Shown one piece after another: positions 49,370 through 60,130 of a stretch of 64,000 nucleotides of DNA; the first letter of the stretch is position 1; every line of letters starts with the position of its first letter. The position numbers were made by a program, and so were the translations under genes. The notes beneath the pieces are model-generated. The model searched no databases, was not told the origin of the DNA, and was given only the letters and a program-made list of their open reading frames with translations. The stretch is from Pyrocephalus nanus (lineage: Eukaryota; Chordata; Aves; Passeriformes; Tyrannidae). The stretch spans positions 6,291,501 through 6,355,500 of the forward strand of contig CM076277.1 in assembly GCA_038380795.1 (NCBI GenBank), in the 5' to 3' direction.

Positions 49370-50130
49370 AGGGGAAAACGGTGGAAGGAGAAGGGGGGGA
49401 GTGATTTTTATTGCTAAAATTAATTTTATTGCGGTGCTAACTAACCCTCTTCCCCCCCTGGAATCGCACATAAATAAAGAAAAATGACTGGGAATGCTTG
49501 TCCTCTCCGTGGTTTCTCAGCACTCGTTTGTTTGCAGCAGGGCTGAGCTCTCCACGAACCCTCTGCCCAAACTACAGCTCAGAAATCAGGCACATAAAGA
49601 ACCAAGGATCTGATTAAGAAAAGTACATTTATATTTTGACCGTGTTTTATTTTTAACATAAAACATCTTGAAAAAAAAAAGTTTTGTGATTTAGCATTTA
49701 TGAATGACTAGATTTTAAGAGAATTGTAATATTTTTTTAGGGTATTTCAGCTCTATGAGTTATTTCTTGTAGATTCAGATAATGACATTATAAATCTTTC
49801 TGTGGAGGCAATTACTAAGGCAGAAATGGCCTATTCCCCATTGGCTTTTAGGCTCAGCTTACTGACATATTACAAGCAGGCTTACCATGGTCATTAAAAA
49901 CTGATCTGGGATTTATTGTACCTCTTTAAACTCTCAGTACTTTGAAAAGTATTGAACAGAAAGGAATACAAGGTGAAGTTACAAAGAGATCCAAAGAAGC
50001 AATCAGGGGAAAAATAGGCTTAATTTATCCCAGCAAGGCCCACCAGAAGCGCCACAAAAATATTTGAAATTGAGCTTTGAGTCCTTAATAGAGATTACTC
50101 ACAAGAGCTATTAATCATATCAAATGGAAA
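49370..50130. promoter_or_regulatory. Candidate conserved non-coding block
   Basis: Begins with TTTTATTGCTAAAATTAATT and GGTGCTAACTAACC around 49410-49450. It continues through repeat-free sequence with GACATTATAAATC, GGCAATTACTAAGG and TTATTAATCATATC-type words to about 50130. There are no frames of note and only one short A run (about 49670-49680). Candidate only; alignment is needed. Confidence 0.25.
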
Positions 50131-51874
50131 CACTTTTAAACAGAGGGTCTGGGAACAGAAAGGACATCAACACGAGATTACAGGGCAGAAAACAAAGCCA
50201 AGGTTTTAAGACTGCCAATAATAACAAAATAGCTGCCCAGTGCAGTCGGCAAGAATGAAAAAAATTCAGCTGCAGCAACTTTTCTTGCCTAGATCCCAGT
50301 CACCTGCAGTGCAAGCAGGAATTTTATCTATCCCTGGTGTTCACATCAGCCCTCAGATCACTGCACTGCAGTCGGGTCTCAGGCAATCTCTGGTGGGCAG
50401 CAGCAGGAGCACAAACCCTACACCTGGTGCTCTGGAGCTAAAGGAAGGCCAGGATAAGAGGAACACCAAGAACCGCTGGATCTGAGCAGGACTGGCACAG
50501 GAGAGGTCAGTGGCAATGTTTCTGTTCATCATTTACCAGCTATCCTTCAGTTCTGGGTGAGGAGCTGCAGCCCCAAACCCTTGACCTGTGGGATATGCCC
50601 TGGGGTGGAGGTTTGGGGCACTGGGGAGATCCCCTGATGACCAACACACCTTCCACTCCTTGTGGCTTTTGTCCTGAGCTGAAAGCTGCCTTCAAGGGAA
50701 GGAGCTCTGCTCAGGAGCTGTGGCTGTGTGCTCCTATGGTCATCTCTGAGAATCCCATTCATTTTAGGGACAAAAACCACCAAGAGTGACTGTTGTCTCC
50801 AGGGCTTTACAAAGTACAGCCATTATCTGTGCATCTCTGTAAGCAAAGCAAACCCCCAGCTTTATCAACAATTCTCTGTTAGGAGACCACAAATGCCTGA
50901 AAAGGAACACAGTTTCACTGGCTCTGCTTTTTTTAGAGCCTCATCTTTGGTTTTAATTGTCAAAAATAAGTGGTAATTTTGGCAATTTTTCTATCTGAAT
51001 GGGCATCAGATTGGCAATAGATAATGGTTCAGTACCTTTCTGAAAACCTGACTAGAAATGTTTGAAGGCTGTTGATCTAAGAAACAAACGTCACTTCTGC
51101 CTTGTAAATCACCATAAGCTTTCTCAAGATGATTCTGACAGACACAGCATATTTGGATGTTGTGCAGTGTGTTGGGTGGTCAACACGCATTTTGAAGAAT
51201 ATATTTTTACATACTTTTCATTTCCAACCTGAAACCAAATTATTACAGGTAGTCTAAAAGCACAGCCTTTTCGTCAAGTTTGCATTTTCCAGAGAGATTT
51301 GTCACTCTAAAATTCTCTTTACTTTTCCCCAGGAATAAACTGAACTGTATTTGAAAATAATGGCTTTAATTATAATTGGCATATCTGAGCCTACAGCTAG
51401 TGCCAGTCACTTTACTCAGTGACATTACTTATGACACTGGCAAGATCAGAGTCTTTTATCACTTTTTTTTCTAAATTATTAATAGGAGACAAATTTCCAA
51501 CCTTCTCTAATATCTGATTATCTCTGGATAACTGGAGACGGGTAAAGATAGAGGATCACATCCAGAACTGGGCCCCCACTAGTAATCCCTAAAAATCCAT
51601 GGCATTCAGAGTGCAGAATCTTCTCCAGACAAGCAGAAATTAAAAGATTTACATCCCCATTGACTAAAGGGGTTGTCAGAAGATTGCTGGATATAAATCA
51701 AAGGTGAGAAACCCTGTGCCCCAGAACTAGGCACAGCCCACGACCTCAACTCGTATTTTTGGTGTGTATTGGCATAAAATGCACCAAAAGTGCCTGGTGG
51801 ATCCATTCATCACTGCTGAAAAGATGAGGAAATATTTGCCAGTAGGGATGGTCTAGTGCTACACCAGAGCCCGA
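50131..51874. other. Unique non-coding sequence
   Basis: Short frames up to 82 codons on both strands, none credible. No transposon recognised. Confidence 0.65.
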
Positions 51875-51904
51875 GGGGTGGGAGGGGAGGGAGGGAAAGG
51901 GGGG
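51875..51904 (+). other. G-quadruplex motif
   Basis: Six G tracts of 3-6 within 30 nt, separated by loops of one to three bases (GGGG-T-GGG-A-GGGG-A-GGG-A-GGG-AAA-GGGGGG). This exceeds the usual G3+N1-7 pattern requirement. More G runs follow to about 51960. It is by far the strongest such motif I noticed in this window. Confidence 0.9.
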
Positions 51905-54400
51905 AACTGGTAGGGGCTGGTACGTGGGTGCAGCACCCAGAGGGTGGGTGGAACAAGGGGTGCAGCATCACCTTCTGTGTCCCTACTCTTGCCTTGTATT
52001 TACAGCCCAGCTTAGGCTCGTGCTCAGTGCTCATCTAGCAAAACTAAACCAGGTTAATACAGTCACTAAGAACAGCAACAGCACAGGTTTGGTCCAGATT
52101 AAGTAAACTCACCTTTCACTCCAGAAAAGGGGAGGGCAGTAGACCTGACTGCAGGATGGGGCACCACACATGTAGGATCAACCTCCACACATGCAGAATT
52201 TGTCTAAAATACTCCCTCCATTAAAACAAAGCTCATTTGGCCCCGCTCTCCCTCCCTGGAACATGCACAGCATTGATTTACACTTTACTAGTCATAACTT
52301 CAGCTATTAGAGTGCTCTTAGCATCCTTTTTAAATTGGCTTCAGGCATTTGGGGAGTCATTGTCAGGCCATCTAGAACACAGCTAAAGGGATCCTATGGC
52401 AGAGTAATACTGTGTATAAACTCCAGTCTGGGGCCCTTGATGTATTTCCCATAACTCTCCCACATGGACATTCCGAGAACATGTGCATGAAGTGTTCCAG
52501 AACATATTTCACATCACCAGCCCCCTTGGTATTCAAAACACCAGCAGAGTGAATCCCCCTCACAGTCCAGGAGATCCATAATGGAATTTTGTTGATAGAG
52601 AAATCCTTGATCACCTGCTGATTATTTTGACTGCAAATACACAAGTTATTCCAGATTCTGAGTCTGAGTTCCTTCAGCATCCTCAGCTAAGTAACACTCT
52701 GCTGCAGAATATTTTTAGAGTTATTTTTTAAAATGTCTTTTTCCATAAAACTTAGAATCACCAGCTATACTGTATCAGATGAGTCATTCTGGTTTAAGAC
52801 ATCCTTCTTAACTGACATGTCCAATTCCTGCTATTCCAGAAATGAGTGAATAGCCCTCTAACATGCTTAATTCTGTAACCAAACCATGTGAGAATCATCC
52901 TTCTGATAGCTGTTGAAATACTCTGGCTGATTGGCAAAGTCAAAATGGCAGGGACTATATCAATATTAAAATACAGATTACAGCTTTGATTTTTAAATTT
53001 ACTTACAGTTAATGGTGTAGCATCAGCTGCAAAATATGACAATGAGACTCAACTCCATTCTCTGCCTTGTAAACTCAAGAGTGGTTAAAATTCTGGATGG
53101 TTTCCTTTAGCTCCTTTCAATGAGTATCATAAGGATTAATTCCTAAGGGAATCATTTTGCACTTCTCAAGGTGGAAACAGCAGATCAACACACAGGATTA
53201 TTTTATGACAACTGCTGAAGTTTTTCCTCAGACTATCAGAAAGAAGAAAGACAGGCCCTCAAAGATGTAACTTGAGAACACTGACTTGGATTTTATCTTA
53301 TAAACATAAGGATAATGATAAGGGATAACGAAGTTCTGTCAGTGTTGATTGCTAAATATAAGATAATGTGTTATTTTTTTCTCCTGTGAGGACCATTACA
53401 TAGAGACACAATTTAAAATAATATTAGCCAGAGTTGTAGTGCAGCTGGAAGGCAAGGGTGACATAATCATCTCAGATGACAAGTTTGTACACACAAATAT
53501 ATCAGAATGACAGTGAGGAACTGCTGCAACTGCCACAAGGAAACACATCCAGATGCTCACCTGCCTTTTACTTTTATGTAATTCCATTTTTCCTGATACT
53601 TTTGATTTAATTCCCAAATATTTCATCACGTGTCCTAACTGAGAACTGGGTAAGAAATCAGCAGCAACCCACGCAGAAGTGGTTTCAGTGGCCCCCATGG
53701 ATCCATGCAGAGCTGCACCTCCCTTTTCCAGATTTCCCAAGGTGTTGGTTCTTCTCTGCTTGTTTGCAGGGAGAATCTGTGGGAACAAGGGATTGTGCTG
53801 CTCAGAGCTCAAAACAAGCTGATTCCTCTGCCAGTCCTCACACACAGCAGCCCAGTGCAGCACTGGCTCGGAGAAGTTGGAAAAAAATCCCTCCAAGCAT
53901 TAAACACACTTTTCCATGGGTAGTGAACTGCAGTGCACAAACCAGATGAGAGAACTGGGCAGCTTCAGCAGGAAAATCTCAAAAGTAAAGCTCCAAACCC
54001 GCAGGAGAACTCAGAGGAACAAAGCACACCTAATTCATGTTTTCCTTTGCCTTGTCCACACACACTGCAGCCACCAACCCCTTCCCTCGCAGTCACTATG
54101 AGAAGAGGCAGTCTACTGATAGCAAGACTAAACTGAAAAACTTACAGGATCATTCCAGATTTCCAAAACTGTGAAAAATAATGAATGATTTGGGAATTTC
54201 AGTTTGAAATGTCTATTTAAATAGACCTTTCCCCCCCTCATAATTGGACAGAGTGAGCTGAAACATTCCAAATTTCTTACTCTAAACTACATATTGATTT
54301 TGATGCTGTACCAAAAGAGTTCTGGCACTTAGGCAGACTCCCACAAATCTAATCTCTGGGGCACATTCCAGTTCTGAGGTGTCAACTGACACCTCCTCCA
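51905..54400. other. Unique non-coding sequence; longest frame of the window
   Basis: The longest open frame in the window lies here (166 codons, minus, 53396-53896). It has no recognisable domain, transmembrane pattern or signal peptide. Three shorter plus-strand frames overlap it at 53705-54136, and no exon-like boundaries are seen. Treated as a chance frame. Confidence 0.6.
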
Positions 54401-54455
54401 GATGAACTATGTGACCTCCAGAAGTCCCTTCCAGCCCAAATTTTTCTCTAAGCAT
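54401..54455 (+). mobile_element. Probable CR1 terminus, short and diverged
   Basis: GATGAACTATGTGACCTCCA followed by GAAGTCCCTTCCAGCCC resembles the CR1 subfamily end 'TAGATGACCTCCAGAGGTCCCTTCCAACC'. The expected ATTCTATGATTCT tail has decayed. Only about 50 bp is recognisable. Confidence 0.5.
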
Positions 54456-55599
54456 TTTAAAACATCATTTTCTGTGCTGTACCACTGGTGCTAAGGATGC
54501 CATTTAGCATGCTCAGAAATGAACTATGCAGCAACCAGGATGTAGTTAGAAGAAGGCAATTTAAAACACATTTTCCTCACAGATAATACGATCTGTGGTG
54601 TTCCCAGGAGTAACTCTCATGACCTATTCCAGTCACAACCCTTATTTATATATAGGTGGTGATGGAATGAATGAAACCTGCTGCTCCATAGTGAGAAATT
54701 TTTGTGATGCAATAACTGGAGAAGCCATCACAGAAAATTAGGTCCCTGTGTGATTCTGCATGAAAACAACTTGAGGATTCTGCCTGTACTGAGTGATTTA
54801 CAGCAGAGACATTTCTCCCTGCTGCACAGAGGGCCCAAATCGAATCTGCCATGGAACAGCTGCAGTTCTGAAGGACTGCACTGTCACCACTTCACAAGAC
54901 CTAAGGTGCTAGAAGGAACTACTCTTTGGAATTTGCCTTTTTCCTTCAACTTGGCACAGGCTCCACTGAACCAAATTGAGGTCCATCCAACCCTGGCACC
55001 TGTTTGCAACAGAATCTCAGGGGAAACACTGAAGGAACACCAGGTAGTGAAGAAAGATCCTCAACCTGCAGGAGCAAGTACTCTGAGGTCTTCTAAAGGG
55101 AGTAGTTGTAAGTAGGTCAGTGTTTAACTGTCACTGGTGGAATGAACTTCCCTGAATTACAAAACCAAAAATATCAGGGGCAAAAAATATTGTGAAAAAA
55201 TGGCAGACTCACACTCCAAAGCTCACGAGAGATTTCAACATTTCAGGCCAAGTCCAAGGAGAGAATAAGAAAATTCAAGGTACAAACCAACGTACAAATG
55301 ACATAAACCATTAAAAAAAAAAAAGCCTCTATAATGAATGGAGTGAAAGGAAGTCTAAGTGAAGTTGGGTTGCACAGCTTTTCAACTGGCTTCTCCTCAA
55401 AAAAGTAGAAAAAGCCTTTGTCAGATGTCCTCAGGAGGGCCTATGTATTTATTAATTTTTTGGGGGGGGTGAGTTGAGCTGTGAAGACAGTGTCACCACA
55501 ATGCTCTAGTATTTGATAAGGAAGGTTAGAAGATATTTAGGCAATTTAGCCATTTTAAAATAATTTTCCTCCTTTGTATTCCTTTCTACCTCATTCTCC
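54456..55599. other. Unique non-coding sequence
   Basis: No gene. The 121-codon frame at 54750-55115 has no domain. A poly(A) of about 12 nt lies at 55313-55324, and a G8 run at about 55461-55468. Confidence 0.6.
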
Positions 55600-56360
55600 A
55601 TTATTTAAAGGACTAAAGTTCAGAGATATTAATAATTATTCTTGTGATATATTGAAGAACAGGTGAAGTGACAAAACACAGAAGTCAAGGCAATGGAAAA
55701 AAAGAACTAACTAGAAGATTATAAAGCAGTTTCCTTCTTTTAAATTTATGGGAAAACTCTGGAACAAATTATCTGTATTCCGTAAAGATAACAAGCAAGA
55801 AGAGTTTGACATTTTGTTCATGAAGACTGATTTACTTCTTCAAGGAAGGAGGTTTTGTGGACAGAAAGCAATAGAGATCAGTAACTTTGAGAGGAATTCC
55901 TGATTGTTGTAGGATATCTTGTACTGAAGCCAAGGAAAAATGGCTCAGATAAAACAGTGCTTGGATGGGCACAAAATCAGTGTCCAAACTGTGCTCCAAG
56001 TATTTCCCAAAGGCTGATGGGTTGTTGCACAAAGTGAGGTTCCACAGGGGACTGGGGCTGGTACTACTCAATATTTTCATTAGTGACCTCATTGACAGAA
56101 TAGATTATGCTTATTACAACTTCAGACAGCATCACATTGTGAGGATGCTGGAAGACAAGATCAGAATCCAAAATGATCATGACAAGTCAGATGCAGCATG
56201 AAAAGTAAGAGGGACAAGTGCACCAAATTCCATGTGGGCAAAAGCATTCAAGAGTGCACGATGAGGGAATAAGTAACAATTCTGTACAAAAGAATTCAGG
56301 AACTACAGAGGATCCCATATAACTTCCATCCAAGTTGGACCCCAGATGTGGAAGAACAAC
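55600..56360 (+). pseudogene. Ancient CR1 LINE reverse-transcriptase (ORF2) relic
   Basis: Remnant of the coding part of an old CR1 element, distinct from the 3'-end fragments elsewhere. Family-like landmarks in order: GGGAAAACTCTGGAACAAAT near 55750; GGTTTTGTGGACAGAAAGCA near 55851; GCTTGGATGGGCACAAAATC near 55960; GTGAGGTTCCACAGGGGACT near 56034. The longest surviving frame (55965-56201) still spells LVLLNIFISDLID at 56058-56096, the reverse-transcriptase block that CR1 writes as (G)PVLFNIFINDLD. The catalytic FADD box that should follow is destroyed (NFRQHH instead). Frameshifts and stops break the rest, so no active enzyme is encoded. Boundaries are approximate. Confidence 0.8.
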
Positions 56361-58619
56361 CAAGAACCAGACCCAGCTACTTTTGCCACCTGAAGCTTTA
56401 GCTGGCAGAAGAGACTCTCATGCAAACTCTACTAGATTTTTAAAATAACCCTTCATATTCTGCTTAAAACTCCTCCTAGATGCAGACATCCAAAGCTTTA
56501 GGGTTCCCATAGAGGGGCAAGGCTACTGGAGTGACCCCTCTCCTAGTCTTGGCTGTGAAATGCTGATACAAAGAGTTGCTGACAGGACGAATTTTACCTC
56601 CCCAGTTCCAAACTATGGGTTTTTTTCAGGAAGAGGGTGACTTGAGCAGTTGCTTTGGTGCACTTGAATGACAAGAGTTGTGTGACTGTGCATTAAGTGT
56701 CTGATACTCCATTAAGCTACTGAGTGGCACAGAAAGGGAAAGTCAAGTAGTTGTGTCTTTGAGATGGTTATAAATAATGGACTTCAAAGTAACAATTGGT
56801 TAACAGGCTGTGTGCCAGAAAAAGTCCATCTCCACTGAATCCACTGGGGAAAATTCCTTGAAAAGAGTTTATTTATATGAAAATATGACCACAGCATTGT
56901 TGTCAAGGTCAGTAAGACTTATAGATATCTGCTGTGTGAAACCCATTTGTGCAAGGGTGATCTGCATAAGGGGTACTTGGAGTTCACACAATAATCCCAT
57001 CCTTCCAGGAATCCTGAGATTAATGGCATCAGTCTGGAATGAGTTTCTACACTCATCTGCCACAATATCTTGCCAATATCTTGCATATTATTATATTTGC
57101 ATACATCAGGTGTCTTTAACTATAGTATTTATATACTTGTAATATATGTAATAGCTATCATTCTATTCAGATGTTGGCACAGTGTTCTGGCCCAGATTTC
57201 AGACAAGAACAGAGTTCAGCACTACAGCACAGTGTTACTGGGGAAAGAAACCTCTCCATGCACTATCTGTGGGTGCTGTCTTGACCCTCTCTTTTTTATC
57301 CCTTCTGATGCTGTCCACACCACATCTGAAATAGGTACCTGTCTCCAATTTGCACAGAGACAAATAATAATAAACAACAGCAGGAAAACTCATTTCACTT
57401 AATTTTCAGTAACACAGTTTGCTAAACTGACACTAACAACTAAAACTCTGTAAAAACACTATCACAGCTGAAGCCATGGAAGAGGAGTATGTAGGGCATA
57501 AGTAACACCCAGATGAGGCTGTTGCACAGAGTATTCTTTCTCTGACCCCAGTTCATTAGAGAAAAAGCAATGATTTAAACTACCTATCTAACCTCTTCCA
57601 GAGCTATAGTTTATAATCATAAATCAGGCATGTGACTACCTGGAGGCATCGGGGAGTTTGCTGTTCCACTGTGTTACAGGGCCAGGAGGGAAAGAAAGTT
57701 CCTATTATTGGATCATGCAGCAGACATTGGTGCTTGAAATTTCCACTTACACTACATTAGCTCGAGGCAGTTCATTTGCTAAAATAAAAGAAACAAAGTG
57801 TAAAATATTCACTGACTTGCTCAACAAAGCAATCAACGAAAGGGAGAAAGAGAAAGAGGGACAGAGAAAAGGAGGTAGTCTGATTTTTCTTCCCTCTGCT
57901 ATCACACTGTTGATAAATACCACTAGTGTTTTAAAATTATCCCACCCATTCAGTTTAAATTTAAAAGTATTAGTGGTATTATCAGTCTGTCTATCCATCT
58001 CCCTTTATTTTGTCTGTCTCCTACTTCTATTTTGTGTGAAATTTCAAGAGATGAATCCCATTTTCTATTAATTCAATGGCTGTCATCTTGCATTGCATCA
58101 TGTAACCCAGATCACAACAATGAAATCTAAGGGTTTAAATTAATAATATTGCAACACATCACTTTGTAAAGCATTGTACTCATCCAGATCCAGCCAGCTC
58201 AGGTACCTTGCCCTCCAGTCTGATGCCTTTCCCTGGGTGGGATTCCACCTGCACAGTTGCAAACAATCTATAATTGGTAACTGAATACTCTGAACTTCAT
58301 GGTGGTTAACGTTGCTTTAATAGGGTGTTGAGATTTAACAAGATGTTTTTGCTTAAAAATAAAATAGTTGGGAGAAAGCTTCAGGGAATAAGAGATCTCT
58401 GTTCTCTGAGTGGCATTTTCCACACCTACAAATATATGCTGACAGGTAACTCTATTGCATTACAATTGCCTTACATACAATGTCAGCTAAAGCTACATGG
58501 AAAGTCAGCATCTTGGAGCACCTATGCACCATGGAACAGCTGATAGATCTGGTTAACTATTACCAGTTCAGATATAATTTCATCAGAACCACTAATTCTC
58601 AAAAAGGAAAGGAGGAGGG
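56361..58619. other. Unique non-coding sequence
   Basis: Frames up to 137 codons (57658-58071) without domains. A purine-rich patch with GAGAAAGAG repeats lies at 57838-57875. No transposon beyond the CR1 relic is recognised. Confidence 0.6.
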
Positions 58620-58675
58620 AAAAAAAAAAAAAAAAAAGCCAAGATTATGTGCAAGTAAATCATCAGAACCACTAC
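58577..58675. repeat. Direct repeat flanking an A-rich insert
   Basis: TCATCAGAACCACTA occurs at 58579-58593 and again at 58660-58674 (15 identical bases). Between the copies are purine-rich sequence and the poly(A) tract. The arrangement resembles a target-site duplication around a small A-tailed insert of about 65 bp, although the insert has no recognisable family and the poly(A) does not end at the second copy. Confidence 0.6.
58620..58637. repeat. Poly(A) tract, 18 nt
   Basis: A run after AAAGGAGGAGGG. An 18-nt near-duplicate (ATCATCAGAACCACTA / TTTCATCAGAACCACTA) flanks it at 58577-58594 and 58657-58675. Confidence 0.9.
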
Positions 58676-59269
58676 AAATTCAGGAAGGGATAAAACATTG
58701 TGCCTAAAGGAAAATACACGAGATCAAAAATACATCCTATCCAACATTTACTGTTGTTATTCAGGCATGTCTCCTATTATGTTTTGTCATGTAGAAACAA
58801 ATCCACTAGTAGGGATCTACATTTTTAGTTTGTGAATGTTTCTAAAAGAAAGGATAAAAAAAGAAGAAATACGACCATAAGTTCTTCAGTGGCCAACCTG
58901 AACTATGAAAAACAGATGTTCAGCTGGGAGTGCCTACCTTGTTCTCCCCTTCCCTCAGAGCCTACGTGGAGCTCTAAGAATATTCATAAGACTTTCTGTC
59001 CTGACAAACAGATGAAGCACTTGGTAAGCAAGAGGCACAGAGTGATGGGGGATTCATTAGATAGCTGCTAATCGTCAAATAAGTTCCAGTCCAACCTGCT
59101 GAGTGTAAATGCAAATTTACCACCTTTGGAGCTGCCTCATTGTACAGCTATTGATTTATGCTTGAATGGGAGTTCAAAAAAAAAGTTGTCTTTTGAAGCC
59201 TTACTATCTGAGCACGGCTCCTTTGTCCAGGTGTCTTGGGGATCTCGTGCTGCAATTTTGATCTTTGTA
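58638..59269. other. Unique non-coding sequence
   Basis: No gene, and no repeat family recognised beyond the direct repeat at its left edge. A 79-codon frame (58832-59071) has no domain. Confidence 0.6.
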
Positions 59270-60130
59270 TTCCAAAAGCCTTAGAGAGTCAATTCAGGTA
59301 ACTTAAAAGTGAGATATAATCAGAAAGGATTTGGAAATAAAGTCTTTGCCTTGTCACATTAATGCGGCCCTATCAAGTGGCAGTTTATCAAGAGGCAGCT
59401 CACAAGGTTTTAATGAGCATGCTGCCTGTTCTTGTACAATACTAATTAATCCCATTTTTTCACACTGGTGTGATTGCTTCATGAAACCCGCATTGTTTTA
59501 TGCTCAGCAGCAAAGCGGGCTCTCACTGATTAAATCTCCTTCCCAGAGCTGGAGCCTGACAACTGAATTATACCTTGCTCAAAATAATAATGGGTATCAG
59601 CTAATAAATACGGTTTAACACACACAAAACTATGCAGCCAAAATCACACCACAAAATAGGAGTTTGACTTATAGGCACAGCAGTGTTTCATTAAACATCT
59701 GTATTATAATTCACTGGTTTTCCAACTGATGTAATAACTTAATTGATGAGAACAAAGACAAGCTTATTTATTCACCCAATTGCTTGCTTCTTGACTAACG
59801 TTTTTCCTTGGCATTATTGTGGAAATAAATATGCAATATTCTTTTTATAGAAGTCTAATTTAGGCCCTTTTTTTCCCCTATTGAGAAGTCAACATCACAA
59901 TCTGTTTCTGACAAGTCCTTGCTGCAGTGAAGCAGACCGCATTATGATAAGACAGCAGCGTGTTGTTTACCCTAATGTTCAGACATTCCAGCAAAGGTGA
60001 GAGAGGTGTGATGCTTCAGGCAGTTAATAATGAATAATTGTCTGCAAATTTACATTACAGGGTTCAAAAAGCTTGTTTTCTCTCTTTTCCCTTCGCCGCT
60101 CTCCCACATGATTTAAAGCTTCTTCCACCT
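59270..60130. promoter_or_regulatory. Best candidate conserved enhancer block
   Basis: About 860 bp, free of CR1 and simple repeats, with dense developmental-type motifs. ACTAATTAATCCC lies near 59440 and CTTAATTGATGAGAACAAAG near 59738 (homeodomain core beside a SOX-type AACAAAG). CCAATTGCTTGC lies near 59778. GGCATTATTGTGGAAATAAA followed by TATGCAATATTC near 59811 has the spacing feel of a SOX/POU pair. GTTAATAATGAATAATTGTC lies near 60022. Coding frames are absent except a 95-codon chance frame. Of the whole window this is the region I would align first. Conservation and activity are inferred, not seen. Confidence 0.4.

Noticed and set aside
53396..53896. Longest open frame (166 codons, minus strand) as a gene
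   Set aside because: No domain, signal peptide or membrane pattern; overlapping frames on the other strand; no splice or promoter context. A frame of this length is expected by chance in 64 kb read in six frames.
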